A DNA stretch of 64,000 bases, taken from contig CM065680.1 of assembly GCA_017654935.2 (NCBI GenBank), positions 31,569,406 to 31,633,405 on the forward strand. The letters run 5' to 3'. The stretch comes from Phymorhynchus buccinoides. Taxonomy: Eukaryota > Mollusca > Gastropoda > Neogastropoda > Raphitomidae. Position numbers and translations under genes: made by a program. Each line of letters begins with the position of its first letter. Within the stretch, counting starts at the first letter, position 1. Under the pieces are notes generated by a model. It did not search any database. It saw only the letters and a list, made by a program, of their open reading frames with translations, and was not told where the DNA came from. Shown here piece after piece: positions 42,246 through 60,296 of this stretch.

Positions 42246-42610
42246 GAAAACGAAACATCATTTTAAAGAGCAGCCTCAATTTGAAGTGCAGCCTCACTTT
42301 GAAGTGCGACAATTTTGGAGCCTCACTTTGAAGTGCGACAATTTTGGACCGACCGACCGACAGACCAACAAAGTGAGTTATAGGTTTGTGGCTTGTGCCA
42401 CAAACAAAAAGAAGCGCACGTGTCCATATTTCCTTTTATTGTTTGTGGCTCAAGCCACAAACCTATAACTCACTTTGTCGGTCGGTCGGTGTCTGTCTGT
42501 CGGTCCAAAATTGTCGCACATTTTGACAAAAAATTTGTCAAAATGCGCACTTCAAATCGAGGCTACGCTTCAAATTGAGGCCGCACTTTAAAATGATGTA
42601 TTTTAAAAGC
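42246..42610. mobile_element. Large foldback element, about 365 bp
   Basis: Arms contain AAAATTGTCGCAC, the CGGTCGGTCGGT block, ACAAAGTGAGTTATAGG and GTTTGTGGCTTGTGCCACAAAC near the centre. The outer part has three direct CCTCAxTTTGAAGTG repeats. No open frame of interest. A fragment of the same outer sequence occurs near 28120-28160. Confidence 0.8.
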
Positions 42611-42940
42611 GTACAAAATAATAAACATACGTAATACAGACACTACAACAGACACGACGAGTATGCGGTGCTTCTTTTGATGAGTATAAGTAGGATACAT
42701 AGTTTTAAATGTTTTCCAAAAGATATAAAAAGTTACGAAAGGGTGCAGAGATAACATTCTGGTTTACAGATTAAAATTATTGAAAAGCCAGGGGAGGTGA
42801 CTCATGATTGGAGTGGTAAAAATAGACGGCGTGCCACAAACTATTGCGATTTCGCGCTTGTTTATTTATTATTTCCTTTATTACTGTGTACCAGACCGAA
42901 GTGTGAATGGGAGGGGAAAAAAGCACAAACTGACAAAGGG

Positions 42941-42948
42941 AAAAAAAA
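42941..42948 (-). terminator. Pol III T-run terminator of tRNA-Ala
   Basis: Eight consecutive A on the + strand, which is eight T just downstream of the tRNA on the - strand. Confidence 0.75.
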
Positions 42949-42951
42949 TTC

Positions 42952-43024
42952 TGGAGATGCGGGGTATCGATCCCCGTACCTCTCACATGCTAAGCGAGCG
43001 CTCTACCACTTGAGCTACATCCCC
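42952..43024 (-). tRNA. tRNA-Ala (AGC)
   Basis: On the - strand a 73-nt cloverleaf starts GGGGATGTAGCTC. It has a 7-bp acceptor stem with the G3-U70 wobble that identifies alanine tRNAs, a D arm with one extra A in the loop, anticodon loop TTAGCAT (AGC), a 5-bp T stem (CGGGG/CCCCG) and discriminator A. The T loop is ATCGATA where TTCGAT is usual, so the B box has one mismatch; the gene may be slightly decayed or simply variant. Eight T residues 3-10 nt after the discriminator position (42941-42948, - strand) would stop RNA polymerase III. Confidence 0.88.
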
Positions 43025-43754
43025 TTCTGACAAGCGAGGACATTTACTGAATATATTTACTCTCTTCTGAGTCCTGATTTCTCTTCTGTCATTTTTGTTG
43101 TATATAATTGTATTCTTTGCTATATTGTTTTTGTTAGCATGAACGCTCGGCGTGTGCAAAGCAAGTATAAGCAGCATAGAAAATAATAAAACGCTATAAT
43201 TTTTCACTTGTTGCGCGCGAAATCTAAATCCGTCGTCTGCAAGACTTACCACGGAAACAATCCCTGCTAAACTAAAAGTTGTCTCGTTCTTGAAAGTAAA
43301 TAGGGCCTAGTCTATATCGCCATTTCTTTGATTACCTTTTTATTTTAAAGAGTAAAATGTGGAAACATTAGTAATTTACTTTTTTTTCGTCTAAAAGCTG
43401 ACGTGTACTTTGAGTTAACTTTGTTCAAACACTTTCAAAACAAGACAATTTCATCAGCATGACTTTGTTGTGAAACGTCATCACTACGTGTGGAACTCCA
43501 TATTTCAGCCAATCAGCTATCAACACGAGTGGTTTGGTTATTTTCGTTTCAGGTAGGGCCACGCGACAGGGCCTGGGTCTATTGCGTGAGATTGGGGCAT
43601 ATAATCCCAAAAATCGCGATGGCTTTTCACTCACAAATCGTTACAAGCGAACAAGAAGACAAGCGACGGACAAGAAGCAGCGTTCCATTGCTCCAGTTCA
43701 ACTTCAAGTCAACACTGCACCAAAGTGAAAGTGAAAGTAAGTGCACGAGACTCT

Positions 43755-43860
43755 CCGAGTCTCTCTCTCTTCTCTCTCTCTCTCTGAGTCTCTCTCTCTC
43801 TCTCTCTCTCTCAGTCTCTGAGTCTGAGTCTCTCTCTCTCTCTCCCCCCCCCCCCCCCTC
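43755..43860. repeat. (CT)n with GAGT steps and a C-run
   Basis: CT units with TGAGTCTCTGAGTCTGAGTC and C15 at 43845-43859. Confidence 0.93.
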
Positions 43861-44332
43861 TTTGAATGTCATCTACTTCAAGGTCAAGGTTTAAAAAATG
43901 GACGCTGCGATTTTGCTCAGTGATAGTTTGGCTTAGAATCTTTTGTTTTATAGCAGCCTCCTTGCATAAAATGTGTTAATTTGGCTCGTTGACAGCCCCT
44001 TTATCCATGGGAGTATATCCTTTGGATTTCGATAGAGAAACATCAGACGAATTTTGAAATACTCAGCCGAGTTTCACTCGTCCGCTGAGTGTTCACGGTT
44101 TCTTAGGCCACTTCTGTTCCTGTGCTACCCGCACATATTTAACCTATTTCTGCACACTTACTAACTTATTGTGAAGCAAAAGGTAATTATTTAACTTGTT
44201 TTGTGTACGTTTTCATATTTACTGCTGATGATATTGGGTGTTTTGATTTCATGCAGGTGGGTTGACAGGGCTCAGATTCGTTGTTAGCCTATTGTATTCT
44301 AGTCTACTTTCGGTTTTAGGTAGTAGTTCGTC
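43861..44332 (+). other. Upstream flank of the non-LTR ORF1, possibly its 5' UTR
   Basis: No gene recognised. The last ~100 bp before the ORF1 ATG may belong to the element; the 5' boundary cannot be fixed from one copy. Confidence 0.3.
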
Positions 44333-44683
44333 ATGTCTGGAGCAAAGGCTAGAGGAAATCAGAGGAAAAACTCGAACAAGAGTGGATCACCTAATCCGGA
44401 TTCGAGACAGAATGATAAAAAGAACATTGATCCCAAGGCACCTTGGATTTGTATAAGTTGTGAAGACGCACTGGATGGGGAGGGGGGGCAGGTGATTGAG
44501 TGTCACGGCTGTAAACAGTGGTGCCACCAAAAATGCTCTGGTCTGACGGTGGATCAATTCGAAAGTTTGAAGGAAGGGGGGGATTACATGGTCTGGCTAT
44601 GTAATGAATGTAGAGGATGGGGTAAAACCGAGTTCGCCAATCGTGTTGAGGCTAAACTGGACAATGCATTGAAAATGCTTTAG
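44333..44683 (+). pseudogene. Non-LTR retrotransposon ORF1, N-terminal half with PHD finger
   Basis: A frame of 116 residues. A basic Asn/Ser/Lys-rich start is followed by a PHD finger with the C-x2-C ... C-x2-C ... H-x2-C ... C-x2-C ligand pattern (WICISC ... IECHGCKQWCHQKC ... WLCNEC), about residues 38-98, then the start of a helix. PHD-bearing ORF1 proteins are known in CR1-type and related non-LTR elements. The frame stops exactly where a reversed retroelement segment with a TAGGATTAGGAT tail begins. Its probable continuation lies 1.66 kb away at 46350-46838. Confidence 0.8.
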
Positions 44684-46340
44684 GATTAGGATTTTGGGAC
44701 TCAAAACATAGCTGTAAGGCTTTCCTGTCCCATCTTTCATTTTATTTAATTATTTGTCTCGGTCTGTCGCACACTCAGTTTTTGTTAATATTATTCATCG
44801 TAATCATACATAACTGCCTTATACTTATAGTCATTCCATTCGTCGAGAAGGTTTTTAAAAATGTTAGTATTCTGTGCTCTTTTCATGTTAGGTGGTGCAA
44901 CTCTGTTAGTAAAATAAAATTTTCTATTATTAGTCCTGCAATATTGAATAAATATTTTGTCGGTACTGTTCCTTGTTTTGTCAAAATCTGATATTGTGAA
45001 TAAGTCATGTACATTTAGGTCATCTACACTATTAAATATTTTATAAGTTTGAATTAGGTCACCCCTAATTCTCCTTGCCTTTAATGTAGGTAAATTTAGT
45101 TCTTTCAACCTGTCTGAATAAGAAACATTTTGAAGACCTTGTACTAACTTAGTTGCTCATCTCTGTACTTTTTCTATCAAAGCTGACTGTCTCTTTAAAC
45201 CTGGATACCAAATGCAATTTCCATATTCTAAATGAGGTCTTACTAAACCTTTGTACAAGCATAAAAAAGTGTCCTTGTCCAAGAAAGAAAACGTTCGTTT
45301 AATTATACCAATTTTCTGATTAGCTTTACTTACAGCACTGTGAATGTGTTCATCAAATTTCAGTTTATCATCAAATATTACTCCCAAGTCTTTTTCCTCA
45401 GAGCATTTCATAATGACGTTTTCTACACCATTGTTATGCATTTTGTAGTCTTTGCATGGATTGCTTTTTCCCAAATGCATGATTTTACATTTTGAAGCAT
45501 TAAAAAACAGACACCATGTTTCTGACCACCTAACCAATGAATCTAAGTCTTTTTGTGATACATCGTGATTTTTCGTTATATTATACATTTTCGTATCATC
45601 TGCAAAAAATTTACAATAGCTTTTTGTTTCTTCAGGTAAGTCATTTATAAAAATTGTAAAGAGAACTGGGCCAAGAATGCTCCCTTGAGGTATTCCACTT
45701 AACACATTTGTTTTTTGAGAGTATGCATTTCCCACCCTTACAGTTGTTGTCTTTCTTTTAAAAAAATCTTCAATCCATGCTAAAACTTTACCTGTTATTC
45801 CGTAATATTGTAATTTAATAATTAATCTTTTATGCGGTACAGTATCAAATGCTTTTTTGAAATCCAAGTAAATTACATCAATATTTTCACATTTGTCTAA
45901 TAGTTTTGTAAGGTCTTCCATCACTTGCACTTGTTGTGTAACACAAGATCTATGCTTTCTAAAACCATGCTGGCACCCTGTAAAAAGATTATTAATTAAC
46001 ATGATCAACAATTACTTCTCGAATTATAGATTCAAAAACCTTACTAGTAACAGATGTCAAGCTTACAGGCCGATAATTTCCTGGATCACTTTTTGTTCCC
46101 TTTTTAAGTAAAGCAATAACATTTGCCACTTTCCAATCACTAGGGTCAGTTTCATTATCCATTGATTTATTAAAAAGAATACTTAGGGGTACAGATAACT
46201 CTTTACTTAATTCTTTTAATATTCTAGGCGGTATGTTGTCTGATCCCTGGGCCTTATTTACATCCAGTTCTTTTAATTTGATTTCAACAGCTTTTGGTGT
46301 AACCAAAATTTCAGTTAAAGTTTTACCTTCTGACCAAAAG
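44684..46340 (-). mobile_element. 5'-truncated CR1-like non-LTR retrotransposon
   Basis: On the - strand this segment runs from the start of a reverse-transcriptase domain to a 3' UTR of about 100 bp and a tail of tandem ATCCTA units at 44684. It has the usual 5' truncation of such insertions. It separates the two halves of a + strand ORF1, so it probably inserted into an older element. I could not find a convincing target-site duplication. Confidence 0.75.
44791..46335 (-). pseudogene. Reverse transcriptase of CR1-like element, frameshifted
   Basis: Reverse-transcriptase blocks in order: DNIPPRIL, NYRPVSLTSV, GFRKHRSC, VIYLDFKKAFDTVPH, SGIPQGSILGPVLF and the catalytic FADD box. A thumb region and a C-terminal LPTLKARRIRGDL block typical of the CR1 group follow. 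The frame shifts near 46000 (VDHVN against NNLFTGCQHGF) and an in-frame TGA interrupts it near 45157. The copy is therefore not functional as it stands. Confidence 0.88.
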
Positions 46341-46349
46341 GTTGCAGGT

Positions 46350-46838
46350 ATGAGTGACAGGATGGATACTTTTGAGAAGAACCACTCTGCTTGCAGTGAG
46401 GAAGTCATTGAAAAGAAGATACTGGAAGCAGTGGAAGTAAAAGTACACAAGTTCATGACAGAAATGATGGAAAAAGAGAAGATAAAACTCAACATAGTGG
46501 TTGCAAACTTACCGGAAAGTGAGCATGAAACAGCTGAAAAAAGAAAACAAGAGGATAGGGACAGGGTGAGGAAGCTAGTGGGGAAGATTGTGGACGATGT
46601 GAAGGGTGATGAAATTGATGACCCAGTGAGGTTAGGCCCCATCAGGGTGGGCACCAGTGTAAGACCAAGACTACTGAGATTGTCAGTGAAAAGTGAAGAA
46701 ACCAAGAGGAAGATCATGAAAAATGTAGGAAATCTAAACACAAATGTGCCACCCCCAAACAGAGTCTACATTAACGATGACAGCACCCCTAAAGAAAGAG
46801 AGAAAATAAAAAAGCTAAGGGAGGAACTCAAAGTCTGA
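46350..46838 (+). pseudogene. Non-LTR ORF1, C-terminal half (coiled coil and RRM-like domain)
   Basis: From about 46350 the frame reads a charged coiled coil, then NIVVANLPESE and a Lys/Arg-rich region ending NRVYINDDSTPKER. This pattern resembles the nucleic-acid-binding middle and C-terminal domains of L1- and CR1-type ORF1 proteins. After the TGA at 46836 the same frame continues with ORF1-like sequence to about 47003 with a further TAG, so the end is decayed. Confidence 0.7.
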
Positions 46839-47066
46839 AGGGATGCGGGACATCAAAACCTGATGATTAACTAGAGAGAGTTCAAGATTGTGACCAGACA
46901 GGTGAGAGACGACAAAAGGACAGTGACACTGACAGACGATGGTCAGACACCTGCTCGTGCATCAGCCCAGGCTGAGGCAGAGAAAGGGGCTGACAAACAT
47001 TGACTCAACAAAGGGTCACATGTAAATAGTGTACATAAGCCCGCTGATAAGCAAAATTATTCAAAT

Positions 47067-47636
47067 TTGTTTTCTTCTTCTTCTTCTTGTGATGTTTGTG
47101 AAGATTCTTGTAAGGTTATTTATAGCAATGTGGATAGTTTTCTAAATAAAAAAGATGAACTGCTTGTACGTTTAAGTGAAGTCAAGCCACATATCATAGG
47201 TTTTACTGAAGTATTAGCGAAAAACCAACTTTACTCCATGTGTAGTTCTAAATTTGAACTCCCTAATTATGATATGTTCTTGAATGAAGACCCCAAAAGA
47301 GGCATAGCTTTATATTTTGACAAGACACTAAATGCTAGAGAATGTGAGGAAGTAAATCAGTTACCTTTTAAAGAAAGCTTATGGTGCACCTTTCAAAGTG
47401 CAAACGATGAGTCAGTGCTTATTGGATGCATCTACCGCAGTCCTAACTCAACATCCGATAATTCTAGAAAGCTATTTGAGTTGCTAAATTCTGACTATGT
47501 ATCTTCTTTTGATAAGATTTGTATTTTGGGTGATTTTAATTTTCCAGATGCTAGGTGGAATGAGATTTGGAATGGGGTGGGTAATTTAACTTATGAGTTT
47601 GTAGAAAGCACTAGAGATGCGGAGTTATAAGGCCCG
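47067..47636 (+). pseudogene. AP-type endonuclease domain of ORF2, truncated
   Basis: An exonuclease-endonuclease-phosphatase domain as found at the start of ORF2 in non-LTR elements. Visible catalytic blocks are YSNVDS (Asn), GFTEV (Glu), IGCIYRSP (Tyr) and LGDFNFPD (Asp, Asn). The frame ends at 47630 before the C-terminal Ser-Asp-His part and no reverse transcriptase follows; the next sequence is a CA microsatellite. Element A therefore lacks its 3' half. Confidence 0.82.
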
Positions 47637-48371
47637 TTTCGTGTTTCAGACAGACACACACACACACACACACACACACGGACACTTGGCTTTTTACTAT
47701 ATGATTAGTTGTAGTGGTAGTGATAGCATGATGGTGATGCTGATTACTAATCATTACTGTTATTTAATTAGTATTATTATGTTGTTGTTAAACTTACAAA
47801 ATGCTTCTCTTTTATTCCAGGTTTTTGGCTCAAAGTGAAAACAGACCTTCAGAATCATTGGCTCAGCATACTGCATCATTTTCTACTGAAGTGGACTTTT
47901 TTCATAAAAGTATTTGTAGGTGATTAAAGATACCCACTGCATTTCTTAAAACATTTTTTTTTACTTGAGTTGGATACAACTCCTGATCGATTCAAAAATA
48001 TTTGCTTTGGACATCCTGTTTGAAAAAGAAAAGAAAAGAAAACCAATATATTTGTGAATAAGTTTCAATAACACCAGACTTGTGAACAGAACTGTGATTT
48101 TGAAACAATTATTGCCATACTGTTCAGAGCTTTCATCACTAAATATCATCCTGAAAACTTAACCACACAGTATTTTGTTGCGTTTGTGAACCCAGCATTG
48201 TCCAGTGCTCAGTTTCACTTAGTTAAATACAAAAAGAAAAGAAAGACAAGCCTGAAGGAGTGAAGGACTAAAAATAATAGGCCTACCGGAGGAGTTGTGA
48301 TTTAAAGTCAAGTGCACATTTGGTTTCCCAAACAATTTAGTCAAACAGGAAATAATCAACAATTATCTGCA

Positions 48372-55973
<7,602 letters not shown>

Positions 55974-56447
55974 AGTGTCTGGAACTTTCAGGAAGCATTG
56001 AATATTTGGGGATGGGGAATGCATAATATAGCAGGGATCTTTGAAGTGTGTGAGAGTGTAGATCTGTGAATCATACTGAATGTGTCCTTTTTAAATTGTA
56101 TTCAGTATAGTGTAATTGGAAAGTTTGTGGGGGTTTTCCATTCAGTTTGTTTATTGCAATGATCTAATGGGTTTTATTCTTGCTTTATGTGTGCGTGTGT
56201 GTGCTTTTTTTTAAAGCAAGGCCGATTTTATAAGAAACCATAATCTTTTGTCTGAGCATATTATGCATTAACTTGTTCTTATCGATTTTGTCAAATCCAG
56301 TATGTCATAATGTGTGAGAGATTGCAGGTGTTCTCAATTTAGCATGTTTTATATTGTAATTTGTTTTAGCTGATGAAGCAATAATCACATTTTAATAATT
56401 TAGAGAGAAATAGGCCTGTGCAATAGATTGCTTTAAATCTAAATTCT

Positions 56448-56524
56448 CGCCCAGCCCGCCAGAATAGTATCTGCCCCTTATGCTATCTGGCAGTCATGGT
56501 CGGAAACGACTGACTGGCATAAAT
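56448..56524. repeat. Dispersed repeat GTCGGAAACGACTGACTGG, downstream of BiP-like gene
   Basis: CCCGCCAGAATAGTATCTGC ... CTGGCAGTCATGGTCGGAAA ... CGACTGACTGGCATAAATAC; it may lie in the 3' UTR. Confidence 0.7.
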
Positions 56525-56861
56525 ACATATAACCAGTATTAAGCGGAAATATGAAATGGCATGAGTATGAAGGTATGCTTTGATATGTATTAAATGAGCA
56601 TGTATGCGTGTCTGTAAGAAGGATAAGTGAACATGTACATGCATTTTTGTGTTATTTCATGTACAATATTGATACAATGTATAATGCACACAATGCCATA
56701 CATATCCATTATCAGATGGCCCTTTGTGTGCATTGAGTTTGTAAGTATAAAATGAATATATTTATGAAAATTGGTTTTGTTATTTGACATGTAGGTGCAT
56801 ATTGCAATTGTTCATTTCTAAATTGTATTTGGTACATTTGCACAATTTTTTTTCCCTACTT

Positions 56862-57331
56862 TTAACTCATTCCATGCTGGCCAGTTGCTTCCCTTTGCAA
56901 GCGTTCTGTACTGGCCAATTTGCATAGGTTGCCCAAATATTATTTTCTAAATAATGGTAACAGATACAAACGTGACATTTTAGCAATATGTACACAATAT
57001 ACAGTACTAACACCTGCAACAGTTTCAAAGCATCCACTTGATTAGTTTTGATTTGTGATATTTTAAAATAAATGCATGTTTTGTCAAGCCAGGCACACTC
57101 ATAATAGCGAAAATAAAATTTTAAGGTCCCTACAGCCAGCCAGTCAGTGTCAGAGGCATGAATGAAACGTAGTACATGTAGTAGCCCTCTGAGCCACTTT
57201 GAAGCACGCATGACTGTTAACCTATGAACTATGAATTTTTAAAGTTCACATGCGATATCCCGTTACCTTAGTAACGAGGCGTTGTGCGCATGCCCTGCGA
57301 CGAGAGCGCAGGTTAGTATAGAAAGAGTTAA
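56862..57331. mobile_element. TTAA-flanked element TTAACTC...GAGTTAA
   Basis: About 470 bp. The termini TTAACTCATTCCATGCTGG and complement of TTAACTCTTTCTATACT are imperfect inverted repeats. Only short open frames inside. Probably a decayed piggyBac-like non-autonomous element. Confidence 0.55.
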
Positions 57332-58589
57332 CCGTAGCATTTTTTCTCAATACCTTATGAAAGGGAGGTAAGTCATCAAAACTCACCGGAAGCGACAATT
57401 TCATGAGCACATTTCCCCCCTTGTAAATGGATTTTTATTAAGGTTACAGAATGCAGTAGATGTTATTGTTTACAATGTCAATGATTTATTTTACATTCTG
57501 TATCACGTAGACTGTCTTGCTCAAATATGTGGCGTCCTTAACTTTGTCATGTGCATAAGCTGTCCCAGATCTCACTTGTTACTCTTTTGTTTTCTTCATC
57601 AAATTTTGTACTTTTAAAAATAAAAATTGAAATTACCTTTTTCATTTGCAATTCTTTTTTTCTTTGTATTGTTGAGAAATCAGTTGGCGTGCTTCAAGAT
57701 GAAATACAAAGACGGAAAACTAGAAAGCGCTGATACCGAGACTCTCCTACTTGTAGGTTGTTACAGGGTATTAAATAATGAAAGGGTTCTTTCCCATTCA
57801 GGGATAGTTTTGCATTTGTGATGGTGCAGGCGGTGAAGAAAAAACAATCACAGAGTTCAAACAATAACTCTAAACAATGCTGTAGCGCTTGGAACATATC
57901 TACTGCCCTTAAAAGTTCATCAAAATCTCAGACCTGTTTACCCCCAACACAAGTCTTGAGTAGTCTGGATAGCTGAAAAGAGTACTTTTTGTGCAAAATG
58001 TGTAGTTCATTAAACCATCAAATAATGTTCACTGAAAATGAGTAGTAATCAAGAATTAGAGCATTATTTTCAGTTTTGAAGAGTAGTAGAGGTCCAAATT
58101 GAGTAGAATACTGCTCGAAAAGAGTAGAGTAAACGGGTCTGAAATCTATTCATAAACATTTGAACAATCTTACCCTTTAACAAAGATGTCGCATATGAAA
58201 AGAATATTAATGATGAAACAAAGTGGTGACTGCTGGATTCTATTGACAAGAATGCTTACATCCAGATGATAATTACATATAGACTCCAAAAATGTAATAG
58301 GCTTTGGGTGACATCCTAACTCTTCTCGAATTTCAACAAATCTGTTCATGACTAATTGAGTATTGTTATGTTGTTAGTAAACCAACGAGGACAAAAAACC
58401 CAACAACCTTACTTTCCTTTTTTCCCTTACCTTTTGCCAAAGATGGCAACAGAGTACACACTCAAGTCACTGGGTAACCAGCCATTAGCTGATTATGATG
58501 AAAATAAGGAGAAATGTTTGTTTTTTAAAATTGACCAGACAACCATTGTGCTGGATCTTTTCACGACAATAGCATTTACAAGAATCTCC
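57332..58589. other. AT-rich DNA downstream of BiP-like gene, nothing recognised
   Basis: Several short open frames, none with a known domain or convincing splice context. Confidence 0.45.
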
Positions 58590-59581
58590 AGCAAACTGGA
58601 GAGAGACTGGCAGACAGTCAGGTGGTAGAGCTTTTACATCATCAGCAGTCAAACTCTGGAATTCATTGCCTTCTGCTGTCAGACATAGTCAATCTTTAGC
58701 ATCGTTCAAAACACAGGCATCAGAATAGTCTGAAGTCCAATCCTCTGAAAACCACGGTAAAAGGGCTATCTTGGCCCAAGACTGAAGAGGGACAACACTG
58801 AAATGAGTTCCCAACACCACCAAAAAGGCTTAATATAGTGAGAAATCTCTTTAAAATGCTATTTAGCTCAAAGGATAACACTCAATAAAAAGGCAAAACC
58901 TCTGACAAGAGAAGCCAATCCTGTCAGAAATTTTTAATCCTCTGATCCTGACAATTCTGATGCCTGAAAACAAATCTGAAAACCCATCTGTTCCGGCAGT
59001 CTTTCCAATAACACCCCCATCTCCATGTGTGCGTGTGTGCACGCGCGTATGCGTGTGTTTGTGTGCATGCGTGCGTACATGTGTGTGTGTGATTGTGCGA
59101 TGTGTGTGTATGATTGTGCGATGTACGTCCGTATGTTTGTATGTAATTTGTGTGCGTGTATTGCGTGTATGTGTGTATATATATGTAATTTGTGAGTGCG
59201 TGCGCCCACGGCCGCGCTTCCAAGCAGGTGTGTGTGTGTTCTGTGTGGGTATATCTGCTTGCATGTGTAGGAGAGAGTGTGTGCGAGTATGTGTCTGTGA
59301 GTGCGAGTACACGTGAGTGTTTTGTGTATGTGAGTGCGTGTGCGCGTGTTTGTACAAGTGTATGTTTGAGTAAGTTTGTGTGCGTTTCAGTGAGAATGTG
59401 TTTTCTGTGTTTTATTAAATGTGTGTGGGTATGTCTGTGTGCAAGAACGCGTTCACTCTCGTGCGTGCACATACGTGCGCGTGTGTCTGTTGTGCGTGTG
59501 TGAGTGTTTCAATGCTGATTGTAAAGCGCTTTGTGCTCGATAAAAAGCGCTATATAAATATCCATTTATTATTATTATTAA
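58590..59581 (+). mobile_element. Second 5'-truncated L2-like retroelement
   Basis: Codes GGRAFTSSAVKLWNSLPSAV ... SLASFKTQ and stops TAG at 58726-58728. A GT-rich decayed 3' UTR follows (59025-59500), then the same GTAAAGCGCTTTGTGCTC...AAAGCGCTATATAAATA tail and (ATT)n. The organisation is the same as in the copy at 12097-13078. Confidence 0.82.
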
Positions 59582-59701
59582 AGACAAAGGTCTAAACAAA
59601 GTTTCCATTATTTTTACAAGATGCATCTAATTTCATCATCCAGTCTTCCGCACATACACAATGAAAAGTTTGCAAAGAACACTTTGAAAGGGAAAAAAAT
59701 C

Positions 59702-59707
59702 TTTATT
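59702..59707 (-). promoter_or_regulatory. Candidate polyadenylation signal AATAAA
   Basis: TTTATT on the + strand reads AATAAA on the - strand. It is followed downstream on that strand by a T-rich stretch, as at many animal poly(A) sites. Confidence 0.3.
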
Positions 59708-60062
59708 AGAAAAAATTGCAATACATCGGAATCTGGTTAAATGAAAACAAACTTTAAAGAAAGAAAAACTATTCTAAACAATTATCCTTATTAAAATTAA
59801 AAAAAAGACAGAAACAAAACACAAAATACAGACACAAATAATGTTTTAACACTGACTTAAGAATACATCTGGGCCTTAGTTACTGTTACAGTTCCAAAAA
59901 TAAAACTTTATCGTGAAATTTTATGTACTCAGAAAAAAATGGCACTAGCTCAATAAAGATACTTTTTTTTAAAGTATATCTGCCGCATCAACATTTAATA
60001 ATTTATGTAATTCCACTCCTTTCATGCAGTAGAAAGGTACTAGTAACAAACAATGAGTTGCA

Positions 60063-60296
60063 TTGATCCTTTCACCACCAGCCAAAATATACCATTAAAC
60101 TTAACTGGGAAGAGAAAAAAAGCATGTACAATATTGGGAATTCCTCTGTGACGTGTATAACATTAGGCCTCTCCTTGCCTCCCAAAATTAAGAAAATAGG
60201 GTCTTCGGATAACAGGCGCTGGTTTGATGGCTTTTAGTGGCATGGGTGTTAAACCATTGTGGTGCATAAATGCGACATTGGCGGTGAAAGGGTTAA
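60063..60296. mobile_element. TTAA-type MITE in the probable 3' UTR
   Basis: Same family; one end is GGCGGTGAAAGGGTTAA, the other is decayed (TTGATCCTTTCACCACC). Close to the copy at 3852-4096 over most of its length. Confidence 0.8.

Noticed and set aside
45992..46741. 249-codon - strand frame as one protein
   Set aside because: Only its last ~110 residues are reverse transcriptase; the first part is antisense to the + strand ORF1.
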